A stretch of 64,000 bases of DNA from Rhodovarius crocodyli (GTDB taxonomy: Bacteria; Pseudomonadota; Alphaproteobacteria; Acetobacterales; Acetobacteraceae): positions 1 to 64,000 of the forward strand of contig NZ_SACL01000003.1 of the NCBI RefSeq assembly GCF_004005855.1. Reading direction: 5' to 3'. Positions within the stretch are counted from its first letter, which is position 1. The number at the start of each line of letters is the position of its first letter. The notes under the pieces are model-generated. The model did not search any database, was not told where the DNA came from, and worked only from the letters and a program-made list of their open reading frames with translations. Position numbers and translations under genes: made by a program. Below, piece by piece: positions 1-9,117 of the stretch.

Positions 1-100
1 TAAGCCCGTGCTTCCTGCACAGGTCCGCCACCGGCACGCCGGCCTCCTGCTCGCGCAGGATCCCGATGATCTGCTCTTCCGTGAACCGTGATCGCTTCAT
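1..100 (-). CDS. IS3-family transposase OrfA, N-terminal fragment cut by the window edge
   Basis: Reading leftwards from 100, the first 33 codons begin MKRSRFTEEQIIGILREQEA, the N-terminal helix-turn-helix opening typical of OrfA of IS3-family transposases (family knowledge). OrfA binds the element ends and, by a frameshift with OrfB, gives the active transposase. Only the start is inside the window, so whether the element is intact cannot be seen. The ATG at 98-100 sits about 50 bp inside a likely inverted repeat, as expected for this family. Confidence 0.8.
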   Translation of the reverse strand, partial: MKRSRFTEEQIIGILREQEAGVPVADLCRKHGL

Positions 101-150
101 TCGTCCGTCCTTGGGTCGGGCGGACTCCAGTTATTTTTGGAGGAGTCTCA
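1..150 (-). mobile_element. Left end of an IS3-family insertion sequence, continuing off the window
   Basis: The leftward strand from 150 starts TGAGACTCC and runs about 50 bp before the OrfA start at 100. IS3 elements begin with TG and carry an imperfect inverted repeat just before orfA, so the boundary is placed near 150 by inference. The other end and any target-site duplication lie outside the window. Confidence 0.6.
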
Positions 151-229
151 GGGGGGCACGTCAGGGGGCATGCCCCCAACCCCGTTGCCATCACATCAAC
201 CATCAGACAAAACAGCGAAAGACTCTCCG

Positions 230-249
230 TCTGAATGGATACATTCAGA
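230..249. terminator. Weak hairpin just behind hsdR
   Basis: Perfect 8-bp stem (TCTGAATG / CATTCAGA) with a 4-nt loop, 9 bp past the hsdR stop at 258. There is no clean U-run directly after it on the leftward strand, so a terminator role for the hsd operon is only possible. The stretch 101-257 shows nothing else apart from the IS end. Confidence 0.35.
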
Positions 250-257
250 AGAGCACG

Positions 258-3200
258 TCAGGAGCAACGCGCAGCCAGTAGCGCTCCCCAAAGATCGCCA
301 GGGCCCAGCAACGTCGTCAAAAGGCGCGCACGTATATGATCCGAGTTCAGGGCTTGGCGGCTCATGCTCTGATGGGCGTTCTCCACGGCGATGACAGCAT
401 CGAGCAGCTCATCCACTAGGTTGGGAGAGTTACTGAATTGCTCCTTCGTGTTCGCTGCCGCTTGCGCGCGCAGACTATCTGATTCGAGCAGCTTCCCCTT
501 CAGGGTCTCAACGTAAGCCACGGTATCACCATCCGTGATGTCACCCTCGAACAGATCATTCATCGCCGCGATAATCTCGGCCAGGCGCAGCTTCTGCTTA
601 TCTTGCAGTTGCCCGGAGCCGACCTCGGTCATCGGCTTCAGCCCCTCTGGTGGCTCATTGCCGCCGAGGTTCAGGCGCTGCTGGCCCAGATCCCGCATCC
701 GGTGGTGAGTCAGCTTCAGCGCCGACAAATCGAGGCCTTCCCGCTCACGGCGGTAATCCAACAACGGCACCAGAACCTTGGCGAACAGATACAGCTTCTC
801 GTAATCCGTGTTCCCATAGTCGAACATCTGCCCCAGGAATTCGTAAACCCGGATGTAGCTCGCCAGGTCGCTCTTGAACTGCCACAGCAGCGCCATTTCG
901 GCCTTGCCGTCTTCCCAGGGCTTGCTGCCCTCCGGCTCAGACCTAAAAGCTTGCTGCGCGTGCTTGAACGCGGTCGTGAGACGCCCGACCACCGGCCCGA
1001 TCGCGGCATCCAGCTCCGATTGGCTGGCGTTCGGCTTGACGATCACCTTGGCGACGCGATCAACCTCGAATCTGTCGTAGCGCCCGGTCGCCTCCAGCTT
1101 GGACCGCAGGTCCAGCACCACATTCGGGTCACTGACATCCACCAGCTCCGCTGTCGTGTGATACAGGCGGAAGGCGTCCAGGATGTCCGAAGGCTCATTC
1201 ACGAAATCCACCACATAGGTGGTATCCTTGCCCGGATAGGCGCGGTTCAGGCGCGATAATGTCTGCACCGCCTGAATGCCGCCCAGCTTCCGGTCGACAT
1301 ACATGGCGCACAGCAAGGGCTGATCGAAACCGGTCTGGAACTTGTTCGCCACCAGCAGGATGCTGAACTCCGGCGTGGCGAAGGCCTCGCGCAGATCCCG
1401 GCCCTTCAGGCCCGTGTTCATGTTGGCTTCGGTGAAGGGCTCAGGCCCTGTCTCCGGGTCGTTCACCTCGCCGGAAAAGGCGACCAGCAGCCCGATGCCG
1501 TAGCCCTGTCGAGCGATATAGGCCTGCATGGCCTTCATCCATCGCACGGCCTCCTTGCGGCTGGCCGTCACCACCATCGCCTTCGCCTTGCCGCCCAGCA
1601 GATGCGCCACGTTCTGGCGGAAATGCTCGACCACGATCTCCACGCGAGAGGCGATGTTGTACGGGTGCAGCCGCACCCAGCCCATGATGCCCTTCTTCGC
1701 CTCGGCGGCGTCCACCTCCTTCTCCGACATCTCCTGCCCGTTATGGGTCAGCCGGAAGGCCAGCTTGTAGGCGGTGTAGTTCTTCAGCACGTCGAGGATG
1801 AAGCCCTCCTCGATCGCCTGGCGCATGGAATAGACGTGGAAGGCCGCCGGCAGGTTATCCGCCGCCGCGGGGCGAGAGGGATCAGGCCGGCGGCCGAACA
1901 GCTCCAGCGTCTTGGCCTTGGGCGTCGCGGTGAAGGCGACATAGGTGATGGCCGCCTGCTGGTCCGCGCGCGCGGCCATGTTGGCGGCCAGCACGTCCTC
2001 CGCGTCGAACTCGCCCCCGTCCTGAAGTGCCGCCTGTTCCTCCGCGCTCAGCACGATCTTCAGCTTGTTCGCCGTCTCCCCGGCTTGAGACGAATGCGCC
2101 TCATCCGCGATCACCGCGAAGCGCTTGCCCTTGCTCGCCGACAGTTCCCGCACCTGCTCCAGCGCGAAGGGGAAGGTCTGGATCGTGCAGACGACGATCT
2201 TCTTGCCGGCCGATAGCGCGGTAGCCAACTCACCGCTTTTGGCCGTGCCTTCCCCGGTGATCACGGCGACCACGCCTTGCACGCGTTCGAACGCCTCCAG
2301 CGCTTCCTGCAACTGCTTGTCCAGCACCGTCCGGTCGGACACCACCAGCACCGTGTCGAACAGCTTGTGGTTCGCGCTGTCGTGCAGATCGGCCAGGAAA
2401 TGCGCGGTCCAGGCGATGGAGTTCGTCTTGCCCGACCCTGCCGAGTGCTGGATCAGGTAACGCCCGCCCGGGCCTTCCTTCAGCACCGCAGCGACAAGTT
2501 CGCGTGTCGCGTCCAGCTGGTGATAGCGCGGGAATATCCAGCTTTTCAGCTGCTTCTTGTCATCCTTCACCGGCACTAGGTAGCGGCCCAAAATCTCCAG
2601 CCAGCTGTCGCGCTGCCACACTTCCTCCCACAGATAGGCGGTGGGCGCGCCGTTCGGGTTGGGCGGGTTGCCCGCGCCCATGTCCTTGCCCCTGTTGAAG
2701 GGCAGGAAGAAGCTGTCGGCCCCCGCGAGGCGCGTGCACATCGCCACCTCGCTGTTGCTGACGGCGAAATGCACCAGCGCCCCGCCGGGAAAGGCCAGCA
2801 GCGGTTCGGGCGTGTTGGCGGTGCGGGGCGGGCGGTCGAAGCGGTACTGGTCGATCGCGTCCTGCACCGATTGCGTGTAGTCCGACTTCAGCTCCACCGT
2901 GGCGACGGGAATGCCGTTCAGGAACAGCACAAGGTCGATGCAGGCCTCACTGTGCTTCGAATAGCGAAGCTGCCGCACCACGCGCAGCCGGTTGGCGGCG
3001 TATTGGGCCTGCAGCGCCGGGTTCATCGCCAACGCCGGGCGGAAGCGGCATAGGTCGAGCCGCTGTTTCAGGCCCATCACATCCAGCCCATCGCGCAACA
3101 GCGTCAGCGTGCCGTGTTTGTCGAGCGCGCTGCGAAGCCGGGTCATCACCGTGTCCAGCGCCTTGGCGCCCTGGGTCTTTTCCAGCGTGGCCCAGGCATC

Positions 3201-3356
3201 GGGCTGGGCCTGTTGCAGCCAGGCCGCCAGATCCTCGGGGAACAGCGCCCGGGCGCGGTCATACCGGGCGGCGGCGCCGGCCTCATACAGCCAGCCATGG
3301 GCAGCGAGATGGGCGCAAATGCCGTCCTCGAAGGCGAGTTCCTTATGGATGCTCAT
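258..3356 (-). CDS. hsdR: Type I restriction endonuclease, HsdR (R) subunit
   Basis: ATP-dependent DNA translocase/nuclease subunit of a type I restriction-modification enzyme (1032 aa, normal size). The N-terminal nuclease fold shows D141, the E-L-K triad at 155-157 and a following AIDQYR segment. The helicase motor has Walker A HSAGSGKT (304-311) and DEAH box (418-421). It is last in the leftward operon hsdM-hsdS-GIY-hsdR. The start is the ATG at 3354-3356, which overlaps the upstream TGA as ATGA; a longer in-frame extension to 3398 would run far into the upstream gene. The restriction and helicase motifs look intact, so the enzyme is probably active. Confidence 0.95.
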   Translation of the reverse strand: MSIHKELAFEDGICAHLAAHGWLYEAGAAARYDRARALFPEDLAAWLQQAQPDAWATLEKTQGAKALDTVMTRLRSALDKHGTLTLLRDGLDVMGLKQRLDLCRFRPALAMNPALQAQYAANRLRVVRQLRYSKHSEACIDLVLFLNGIPVATVELKSDYTQSVQDAIDQYRFDRPPRTANTPEPLLAFPGGALVHFAVSNSEVAMCTRLAGADSFFLPFNRGKDMGAGNPPNPNGAPTAYLWEEVWQRDSWLEILGRYLVPVKDDKKQLKSWIFPRYHQLDATRELVAAVLKEGPGGRYLIQHSAGSGKTNSIAWTAHFLADLHDSANHKLFDTVLVVSDRTVLDKQLQEALEAFERVQGVVAVITGEGTAKSGELATALSAGKKIVVCTIQTFPFALEQVRELSASKGKRFAVIADEAHSSQAGETANKLKIVLSAEEQAALQDGGEFDAEDVLAANMAARADQQAAITYVAFTATPKAKTLELFGRRPDPSRPAAADNLPAAFHVYSMRQAIEEGFILDVLKNYTAYKLAFRLTHNGQEMSEKEVDAAEAKKGIMGWVRLHPYNIASRVEIVVEHFRQNVAHLLGGKAKAMVVTASRKEAVRWMKAMQAYIARQGYGIGLLVAFSGEVNDPETGPEPFTEANMNTGLKGRDLREAFATPEFSILLVANKFQTGFDQPLLCAMYVDRKLGGIQAVQTLSRLNRAYPGKDTTYVVDFVNEPSDILDAFRLYHTTAELVDVSDPNVVLDLRSKLEATGRYDRFEVDRVAKVIVKPNASQSELDAAIGPVVGRLTTAFKHAQQAFRSEPEGSKPWEDGKAEMALLWQFKSDLASYIRVYEFLGQMFDYGNTDYEKLYLFAKVLVPLLDYRREREGLDLSALKLTHHRMRDLGQQRLNLGGNEPPEGLKPMTEVGSGQLQDKQKLRLAEIIAAMNDLFEGDITDGDTVAYVETLKGKLLESDSLRAQAAANTKEQFSNSPNLVDELLDAVIAVENAHQSMSRQALNSDHIRARLLTTLLGPGDLWGALLAARCS

Positions 3357-4336
3357 GCCTCGTCTTCCGTCGCCTGCGAAAGCTGCCGGGCCTCCCATTC
3401 CTTATAGGTGATGCCCTCACCCATGAGCCGCCAGGAGGTCAGGCCGTTGGCGCTGCGGCCGTAGACCACGGCGGCGGCGGCGCTGGGGCTGCTGAAGGCG
3501 TAGTCCTGGGCGAAGACTCGGACCTCGCCCTGCGCTGCCAATACGCCGGCGCGCACGAGTTCATTGTAGAGCGGCAGATAGGTGCCAGCCTCGCCGTTCT
3601 GCCCTTCCCAGCGAGCGCGGGCAGTGGAGCCAGCCTCGACCCAGAAGGTGCCATCGCGCAGCGTGGCGGTGGCGTCCAGCCCGAGCCTGGCCGAGCGCAG
3701 GTCGAAGCGCGGCACCTCGGCGATAGGGGGCGTGGTGGCGGGTGGCGTGGTGGCGAGCGGCGCGGGTACCGAAGGTGCGGCGGTGGGCGGGTGGGTGGCG
3801 GGCTGGGGCCCTGCCGGCGCGGCAGGTCGAGTGCGCTGGATGAACATGTCCACCCGCACCGCCGGCAGCACGACCAGCAGGTTATCGATGAAGGCTTCCA
3901 TCTTCGCCCGGTCAGCCTCGCTCAACCCCGGCAGGGAAGGGGTTGTGCCGTTATCGAGCGGGGTGCGGTTGATCTCACGCGCACGGGCGATCAGCCGCGC
4001 TTCCAGGTAGCGCACATGCGCCTTGTTCAGCTGATTGGCGGCGGTGGTGACGAGCAGGGCGGTGGTCCACCAATCCTTCTGCGCATCATGGCTGGTGATG
4101 CGCGCGCCGATATCCTCACCCTCGCCGATATAGGCGCGGGGCTCGCCCTCCTGTTCGCCCAATAGCAGGTAGATGCCGGTGAAGCGGGATTGCGGGCGCT
4201 TGAGCGCGGCGGCGAGCTGGGTGCGGGGTGCGACCAGCACATGCCCGGTCCAGTTGAACATCTCCGCCGTCAACATGCCGTCCGGGCGGCCGTCGATGTA
4301 GAACAGTTCGAGGGAACGGCCGAGGGCGGTGCTCAT
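3353..4336 (-). CDS. GIY-YIG nuclease-family protein with C-terminal DUF4357 domain, inside the hsd operon
   Basis: 327 aa. GIY (54-56) and YIG (69-71) motifs mark an N-terminal GIY-YIG-like domain, followed by basic and acidic residues through about 130. A Pro/Ala-rich linker (about 170-205) leads to a C-terminal DUF4357 domain (about 215-310). GIY-YIG domains usually cleave DNA; DUF4357 is often found next to them and its role is unknown. The gene overlaps hsdS upstream and hsdR downstream by 4 bp each, so it is co-translated with the restriction enzyme. It could be an auxiliary nuclease or a regulator of the type I complex; which one cannot be told from sequence. Confidence 0.85.
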   Translation of the reverse strand: MSTALGRSLELFYIDGRPDGMLTAEMFNWTGHVLVAPRTQLAAALKRPQSRFTGIYLLLGEQEGEPRAYIGEGEDIGARITSHDAQKDWWTTALLVTTAANQLNKAHVRYLEARLIARAREINRTPLDNGTTPSLPGLSEADRAKMEAFIDNLLVVLPAVRVDMFIQRTRPAAPAGPQPATHPPTAAPSVPAPLATTPPATTPPIAEVPRFDLRSARLGLDATATLRDGTFWVEAGSTARARWEGQNGEAGTYLPLYNELVRAGVLAAQGEVRVFAQDYAFSSPSAAAAVVYGRSANGLTSWRLMGEGITYKEWEARQLSQATEDEA

Positions 4337-5649
4337 GCGGCGACCTCGGTTTCGGGCACCAGGCCGCGCACGTCGATCTTGCCGGTGACGGCGGCGGAGA
4401 TGAGGGCGGCGCGGCGTTCGCGGAGAAGGGCGATGGCGCGGGTGGCTTCGGCTCCTAATACATCAAAGCTTGCAGCCTTCGCGCCCAAACCCATGACAAT
4501 GCTTCGCTGCTCTGACATCGGCGGCAAAGGGACTCGGAATTTTCGCAGCATCTCAAGCGTGATTTCTTTAAACGTTGCTCCTTTAGATTGAGCATCAAAA
4601 CCCTGATTTGCTGAGTGCGAGTTTAGAAAGAGGAAAAGATATTCAACGTCGACCAACGGTCCTGGTGAGACGCGAGCCGTACCTTGCGTGAGATTCGCTC
4701 CATGCAGATGCGCAGGAACTTTAAGCGTCTTACCGACTGTGGCCCGGATAGCAACGACCAGATCGCCTGCCTCAACTTTCGAGCGGGAATAGGCCCGGTC
4801 GATCTCTGGCGTCGTCTTGAGATAACCTTGTTCGGGAAACTCGGAACCGCTCATATCGGAGGTTCTAATATATGGAATCCCATCAAGCTGGTCTGGGCCG
4901 GCTTGCACAATCCCATAGGTGATTGTGGTCCCTCTGCGTACCATGGAAGAGAGGGCTCTAACATTCCAATGCTCCGGCACCTGCCCGAGCCATTCGATGC
5001 CGGAGTCCTTCATCGGCACGCTGGGGTCCAGGCCCTTGGTGACGGCGTGGGAGATGACGGCCTGCCGCTTCTCCTTCAGCAGCGCGATCAAGCGCTCCTG
5101 CTCGGCCACCAGCGCGTCAATCTTGCCCGTCTCGCGGTCAAGGAAGGCGGCGATGGCGGATTGTTCGGTCGGAGGTGGGACCGCCAGCAAGATATTGCGC
5201 ATCTCCGAGAAATTCGTGCTCCAGAGATCGGCCACGATGCCTTTCCCGTACCGGTAGAACTCCTCCTGAAAGGGAGGGCTCTTTAGCAAGTGGCCTACGA
5301 ATTCCATCTCGATGGGCTGATGCGGATAGAGCACGATGTTAATGAGGGAGACGGAGCCATCAAGCGTCGATAACCCTGATGAGCCCTTTCGATCCGAGCG
5401 CCCATTGATTACGAAGTCTTTGGCGCACACGCGCTTGCGATTGTCGCCATCATCTGTCTTCGCCGCCGTTTCGAGTTGGGGCACTATTCCACTCTTGGTG
5501 ACAGAGAGCGCAGGAAAATCCCGATCGCTCACCTTTTCACGACGCTCTGCTAGGTAGTAGCCAAGCCGGCGCAGGATCCAATGCGCTGGGACCTCGCCGA
5601 GCCATTCAACGACACTGTCCTGATACGCCGGATAAGCCGGAAAGCTCAC
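4333..5649 (-). CDS. hsdS: Type I restriction-modification specificity subunit HsdS
   Basis: DNA-recognition subunit (438 aa) that directs both HsdM and HsdR. Two target-recognition domains are visible as a half-repeat: each begins with a similar stretch, [12 protein letters not shown] near residue 13 and [11 protein letters not shown] near residue 218, followed by a variable region and a helical spacer rich in E/K/R (about 165-195 and 390-420). The start is GTG at 5647-5649, overlapping the hsdM stop as GTGA. Base composition in the variable halves is visibly less GC-rich than in hsdR, as expected for exchanged TRDs. Confidence 0.95.
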   Translation of the reverse strand: MSFPAYPAYQDSVVEWLGEVPAHWILRRLGYYLAERREKVSDRDFPALSVTKSGIVPQLETAAKTDDGDNRKRVCAKDFVINGRSDRKGSSGLSTLDGSVSLINIVLYPHQPIEMEFVGHLLKSPPFQEEFYRYGKGIVADLWSTNFSEMRNILLAVPPPTEQSAIAAFLDRETGKIDALVAEQERLIALLKEKRQAVISHAVTKGLDPSVPMKDSGIEWLGQVPEHWNVRALSSMVRRGTTITYGIVQAGPDQLDGIPYIRTSDMSGSEFPEQGYLKTTPEIDRAYSRSKVEAGDLVVAIRATVGKTLKVPAHLHGANLTQGTARVSPGPLVDVEYLFLFLNSHSANQGFDAQSKGATFKEITLEMLRKFRVPLPPMSEQRSIVMGLGAKAASFDVLGAEATRAIALLRERRAALISAAVTGKIDVRGLVPETEVAA

Positions 5650-7484
5650 GCCGAAAGCCCCTCCAGCATCCGCTTGATATTATTCGTCACCGCCTTCAGA
5701 TCCGCGTCGATCACCTCCAGCGGCCGCGGCGGCTCGAACACATAGAAATGCCGGTTGAACGGAATCTCGTACCCGACCTTCGTCTTCTCCTCGTCGATCC
5801 AGGCATCGGGCGCGTGCGGCTTCACCTCGCGCTCAACATACGCATGGATGTCCTCGGTCAGCGGCACATTCTCCGTGTCGCGCCGCGCGGTGTCGGGCTG
5901 CGGCTTGCCCTTCTGCTTGCCTTTCTGGCCCAGCACCGGCCGGCCCGCCTCATCGCACAGCGGGCGCTCCACCGTGATGGTGCGGTAGCCGAAGGCCTCG
6001 TTGCGGAACAGCCGCGCCAAGGGGGCGAGCTTCACCGAACCGCCCTCCGGCGCCTCGGGCGGGGCCTCCCCCGGCGTCACCGCCACGCGCGTGGCCTTGC
6101 CGGCCTTGTCCGTCACCGTCGCCAACTGCGCCTCGCCCCCCGCGCCGAACAGCCGGGTGACCAGGGCGATGTCCTCCTCCCCCATCTCCCGCCGCTTGGA
6201 ACCCAGGCTCTTGCGCATCTTGCCCCACAGGGCAGAGGCATCGATCAGTTGCACCGTGCCGCGCCGGGCCTCGGGTTTGCGGTTGGTCAGCAGCCACACA
6301 TAGGTGGCAATGCCGGTGTTGAAGAACATGTCGGTGGGCAGGGCGATGATGGCCTCGACCAGGTCATTTTCCAGCACATAGCGGCGGATCTCGCTCTCGC
6401 CCGAACCCGCGCCCCCGGTGAACAAGGGTGAGCCGTTGAGCACGATGCCGATGCGGCTGCCGCCGGCCTGGGCGGGCGTCATCTTGCTGATCAGGTGCAT
6501 CAGGAACAGCAGCGAGCCGTCGGAGATGCGCGGCAAGCCAGGGCCGAAGCGGCCGTTGAAGCCCTGCTGTTCATGCTCGCGTCGGACTTCCTTTTCCACC
6601 TTCTTCCATTCCACGCCGAAGGGCGGGTTGGACAGCATGTAGTCGAACTTCCTGTTCGCGTGGCCGTCTTCTGACAGCGTGTTGCCGGGCATGATGTTGC
6701 GCACATCCTGGCCCTTGATCAGCATGTCCGCCTTGCAGATGGCATAGCTTTCGTCGTTCAGCTCCTGCCCGAACATGGTCAGCCGCGCGGCGGGGTTATG
6801 CGCCAGCAAATGCTCGGCCGCGACGGAGAGCATGCCCCCGGTGCCGGCGGTGGGGTCATAGATCGTGCGCACCGCCTGCTTGCCGGGGTTCAGGATGTCG
6901 TCATCCTCGATGAACAGCAGGTTCACCATCAGCCGGATCACGTCGCGCGGGGTGAAGTGCTCGCCGGCCGTTTCGTTGGAAATTTCCGCGAATTTGCGGA
7001 TCAGCTCCTCGAAGGCCAGGCCCATGTCGTGGTTACTGACCTGGTCGGGATGCAGCGGAAAGCCCACGAAGCGCTCGGTCACCTTGTACAGCAGCCCGGC
7101 CTTGCGCAGGCGTTCCACCTGCTCGGCGAAGCGGAAGCGGTCGAAGATGTCCCGCACCGGGGCCGAGAAGCCTTGGATGTAGGCGTCGAGGTTGGCCGCA
7201 ATATTGTCCGGGTCGCCGGAAAGCTGCTTCAGATCCGTCTCGGCCGTGTTGGCGAATGGCAGCCTGGTAAGGCGCGTGGCGAAGGGCTCGGGGTTGATGC
7301 CCATCGCGGCCTTCGCTTTGGCTTCGGCCAGGACCGCGTCCTTCGTCGGCGCCAGCACGCAATCCAGCCGGCGCAGGACGGTAAAGGGCAGAATGACCCG
7401 CCCGTATTCGGAGGGTTTGTAGTCGCCACGCAAAAGGTCAGCGACGGACCAGATGAGGGCGGAAAGGGACTGCGACTGACTCAT
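5646..7484 (-). CDS. hsdM: Type I restriction-modification methyltransferase HsdM (adenine-specific)
   Basis: N6-adenine DNA methyltransferase subunit (612 aa). The N-terminal helical HsdM domain (about 1-150) precedes the SAM-binding motif DPTAGTGG (210-217) and catalytic NPPF (286-289). It is the first gene of the leftward operon; with HsdS it methylates the host site, and with HsdR it forms the restriction complex. The start is set at the ATG at 7482-7484; a GTG two codons earlier (7490) is also possible. Its upstream border is the recombinase remnant, which suggests the operon arrived with mobile DNA. Confidence 0.95.
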   Translation of the reverse strand: MSQSQSLSALIWSVADLLRGDYKPSEYGRVILPFTVLRRLDCVLAPTKDAVLAEAKAKAAMGINPEPFATRLTRLPFANTAETDLKQLSGDPDNIAANLDAYIQGFSAPVRDIFDRFRFAEQVERLRKAGLLYKVTERFVGFPLHPDQVSNHDMGLAFEELIRKFAEISNETAGEHFTPRDVIRLMVNLLFIEDDDILNPGKQAVRTIYDPTAGTGGMLSVAAEHLLAHNPAARLTMFGQELNDESYAICKADMLIKGQDVRNIMPGNTLSEDGHANRKFDYMLSNPPFGVEWKKVEKEVRREHEQQGFNGRFGPGLPRISDGSLLFLMHLISKMTPAQAGGSRIGIVLNGSPLFTGGAGSGESEIRRYVLENDLVEAIIALPTDMFFNTGIATYVWLLTNRKPEARRGTVQLIDASALWGKMRKSLGSKRREMGEEDIALVTRLFGAGGEAQLATVTDKAGKATRVAVTPGEAPPEAPEGGSVKLAPLARLFRNEAFGYRTITVERPLCDEAGRPVLGQKGKQKGKPQPDTARRDTENVPLTEDIHAYVEREVKPHAPDAWIDEEKTKVGYEIPFNRHFYVFEPPRPLEVIDADLKAVTNNIKRMLEGLSA

Positions 7485-7581
7485 GATCACTGCTCGGCCG
7501 AATTTCCTGGCAGGCTAGCCTTGCGGGCGAGGTGGGGAAAGGATGGGCGGCTGCTCGTTGTCCTACTGTGCGCAGGCGCCT

Positions 7582-7950
7582 CTATGGCTGCGCCCTGAGC
7601 GCTGTTCGCCACAGGCCGAATCCTGTCCCCGCATCCAACGTTCGCAGTACTTCAAGACCAAAGCCAGAACGGCCGTGCCCATTAAGGGCAGCGGCCGTTT
7701 TGGCGTTTGAGGCCTGAACAGCGTCGGCCTGCAGAAAGAACGCAAGGTCGCCACGGAGAGAGACCTCGACCTCGCCTCGGCGCTCGCCGGGGAACACGAG
7801 GATACTGTCCACCAGCAGGCGCAGCGCCTCGGTGGCCAGGGCATTCAGCTCAGGGTCCACCAGATCCTGCTCCAGACGCTCCACACGACGACGATACAAC
7901 TGCGGGAGGTTGGGGTGGAGGACAGGAGCTAGTTCGACCTCGCCAGCAGC
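7582..7950 (-). pseudogene. C-terminal remnant of a large serine site-specific recombinase
   Basis: The leftward reading frame contains LHPNLPQLYRRRVERLEQ and then a strand-rich tail with SILVFPGERRGEVEVSL, which resembles the C-terminal part of large serine recombinases/resolvases. The catalytic N-terminal domain is missing. An open frame extends rightwards to 8037, but that part is IS-end sequence (7975-8030) read backwards and not recombinase. It therefore looks like a recombinase truncated by an IS insertion and later deletion. It sits directly upstream of hsdM, consistent with past integration here. Confidence 0.6.
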
Positions 7951-7974
7951 AGAACGTCCTGCGTCCCATCCTTG

Positions 7975-8030
7975 GGCCTCCGATCGAGTGAAAACCTTAA
8001 CCAGGTGTCCACAAGACCGGCAGCAGCTCA
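7975..8030 (+). repeat. 56-bp IS-end remnant, copy 1
   Basis: This 56-bp segment is repeated at 13447-13502 with only two differences, in the same orientation. Its right edge ends in CA, and the opposite strand begins TGAGCTGCTGCCGGTCTTGT, with GGACA following shortly after, a pattern seen in terminal inverted repeats of IS3-group elements (family knowledge). One forward frame reads ENLNQVSTRP, resembling an orfB tail. No transposase body remains beside it. Confidence 0.6.
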
Positions 8031-8086
8031 GAGGCATCGCCGCGCCCCGCCGCCCCGCCGCTGGTGATCCGGCATTGAACCACCCG

Positions 8087-8983
8087 TCAGGCTGACCAGG
8101 CGTCCAGGCGTTCCATCAGCGCCAGCATGGGCGCCAGGGCGGGGTTCGCGTTGTCGGGCTTCCAGGCGGCGTTGAGCTCGATGGCCGGGGCATCGGGGAT
8201 GGCGATGGCGCAGAAGGCGACATTCGCGAAGGTCGCGTTGCGCGCTTCCTCCGGCACCAGGGCAACGCCCATCCCCGCGCTGACCAGCGACAGAATGGTC
8301 TGGGCGTGGGCTGCGGACTGCACCCATTGCGGCTGCACCCGAGCCTCGGCGAACAGCGCCGCCTGTAGTTCCTGCATGTAGGGGCCTTCTTCGGAATAGC
8401 CGATGAAGGGCACGCCATGCAGGTCGCGCAGCCGCAGCCGGGGCCGCGCGCCGAGCGGGTGGCCGTGCGGCACCGCCAGCGCCAGCCGGCCGCGAAACAC
8501 GCGGAGGTTCGCCAGGGCGCTCAGCCCGGGCCCAGGACGCAACAGCCCGATATCGAGCCGGCCGGTGCGCAGTTCTTCCAATTGGGTGACGCCGTTCATC
8601 TCCCGCAGGACGAAATCCGTGTCCGGCAGTTCCTGGCGCGCCTGGGCGATCAGCCGGGGCAGATAGGCGTAGGTGGTGGCGCTGAAAAACCCCACCCGCA
8701 GCACGCTGCCGGTCCCGGTCTGCATGGCGCGCCGCGCGACCTGCCCCGCACGCTCGCTGGCGGCCAGCAGGGCCTTGGCCTCCGGCAGGAACGCCCGCCC
8801 CGCCGGGGTCAGTGCGACGGCATGGCGCGACCGGTCGAGCAAGGTCACGCGCAGCCCTGCCTCCAGCAGCTGGATCTGGCGGCTGAGCGGCGGCTGGGTC
8901 ATGCCCAGGCGCTCCGCCGCCCGGCCGAAATGCAGTTCTTCGGCGACGCAGACGAAGGAACGCAGGTGGGTAAGGTCGAGCAT
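8087..8983 (-). CDS. LysR-family transcriptional regulator of the adjacent dehydratase genes
   Basis: 298 aa. The N-terminal winged helix-turn-helix (about 3-62) includes HFGRAAERLGMTQPPLSRQI, followed by a linker helix and a two-lobed effector-binding domain (about 90-295). It is divergent from the two UxaA-family genes and the Ldh2 gene, the classical arrangement for a LysR regulator that senses a pathway substrate and also represses itself. The start is chosen at the ATG at 8981-8983, which gives the usual MLDLTHLRSF opening; an upstream in-frame start at 9013 adds ten non-conserved residues. Confidence 0.9.
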   Translation of the reverse strand: MLDLTHLRSFVCVAEELHFGRAAERLGMTQPPLSRQIQLLEAGLRVTLLDRSRHAVALTPAGRAFLPEAKALLAASERAGQVARRAMQTGTGSVLRVGFFSATTYAYLPRLIAQARQELPDTDFVLREMNGVTQLEELRTGRLDIGLLRPGPGLSALANLRVFRGRLALAVPHGHPLGARPRLRLRDLHGVPFIGYSEEGPYMQELQAALFAEARVQPQWVQSAAHAQTILSLVSAGMGVALVPEEARNATFANVAFCAIAIPDAPAIELNAAWKPDNANPALAPMLALMERLDAWSA

Positions 8984-9117
8984 CGCCCCGGTCACGCCCT
9001 TTCGTGATACCATTTATAGATCACCGAGATACTGCATTAATGTTAGACGAGCATCAGCAGCCCCCTAGGATAGAGCCCGAAGAATCCGGGCCATCGCGCC
9101 CGAAATGGGGGAATCCG
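8984..9117. promoter_or_regulatory. Divergent promoter region between the LysR gene and the UxaA-family operon
   Basis: 134 bp, AT-richer than the flanks, separating divergent starts. LysR proteins usually bind T-N11-A sites in such a gap. The AT-rich part at about 9010-9045 is the best place to look, but no perfect dyad stands out by eye. Confidence 0.5.

Noticed and set aside
7582-8037. Intact 151-codon leftward protein gene
   Set aside because: Its first part is IS-end sequence read backwards; only the remainder resembles a recombinase, without a catalytic domain, so it is listed as a pseudogene.
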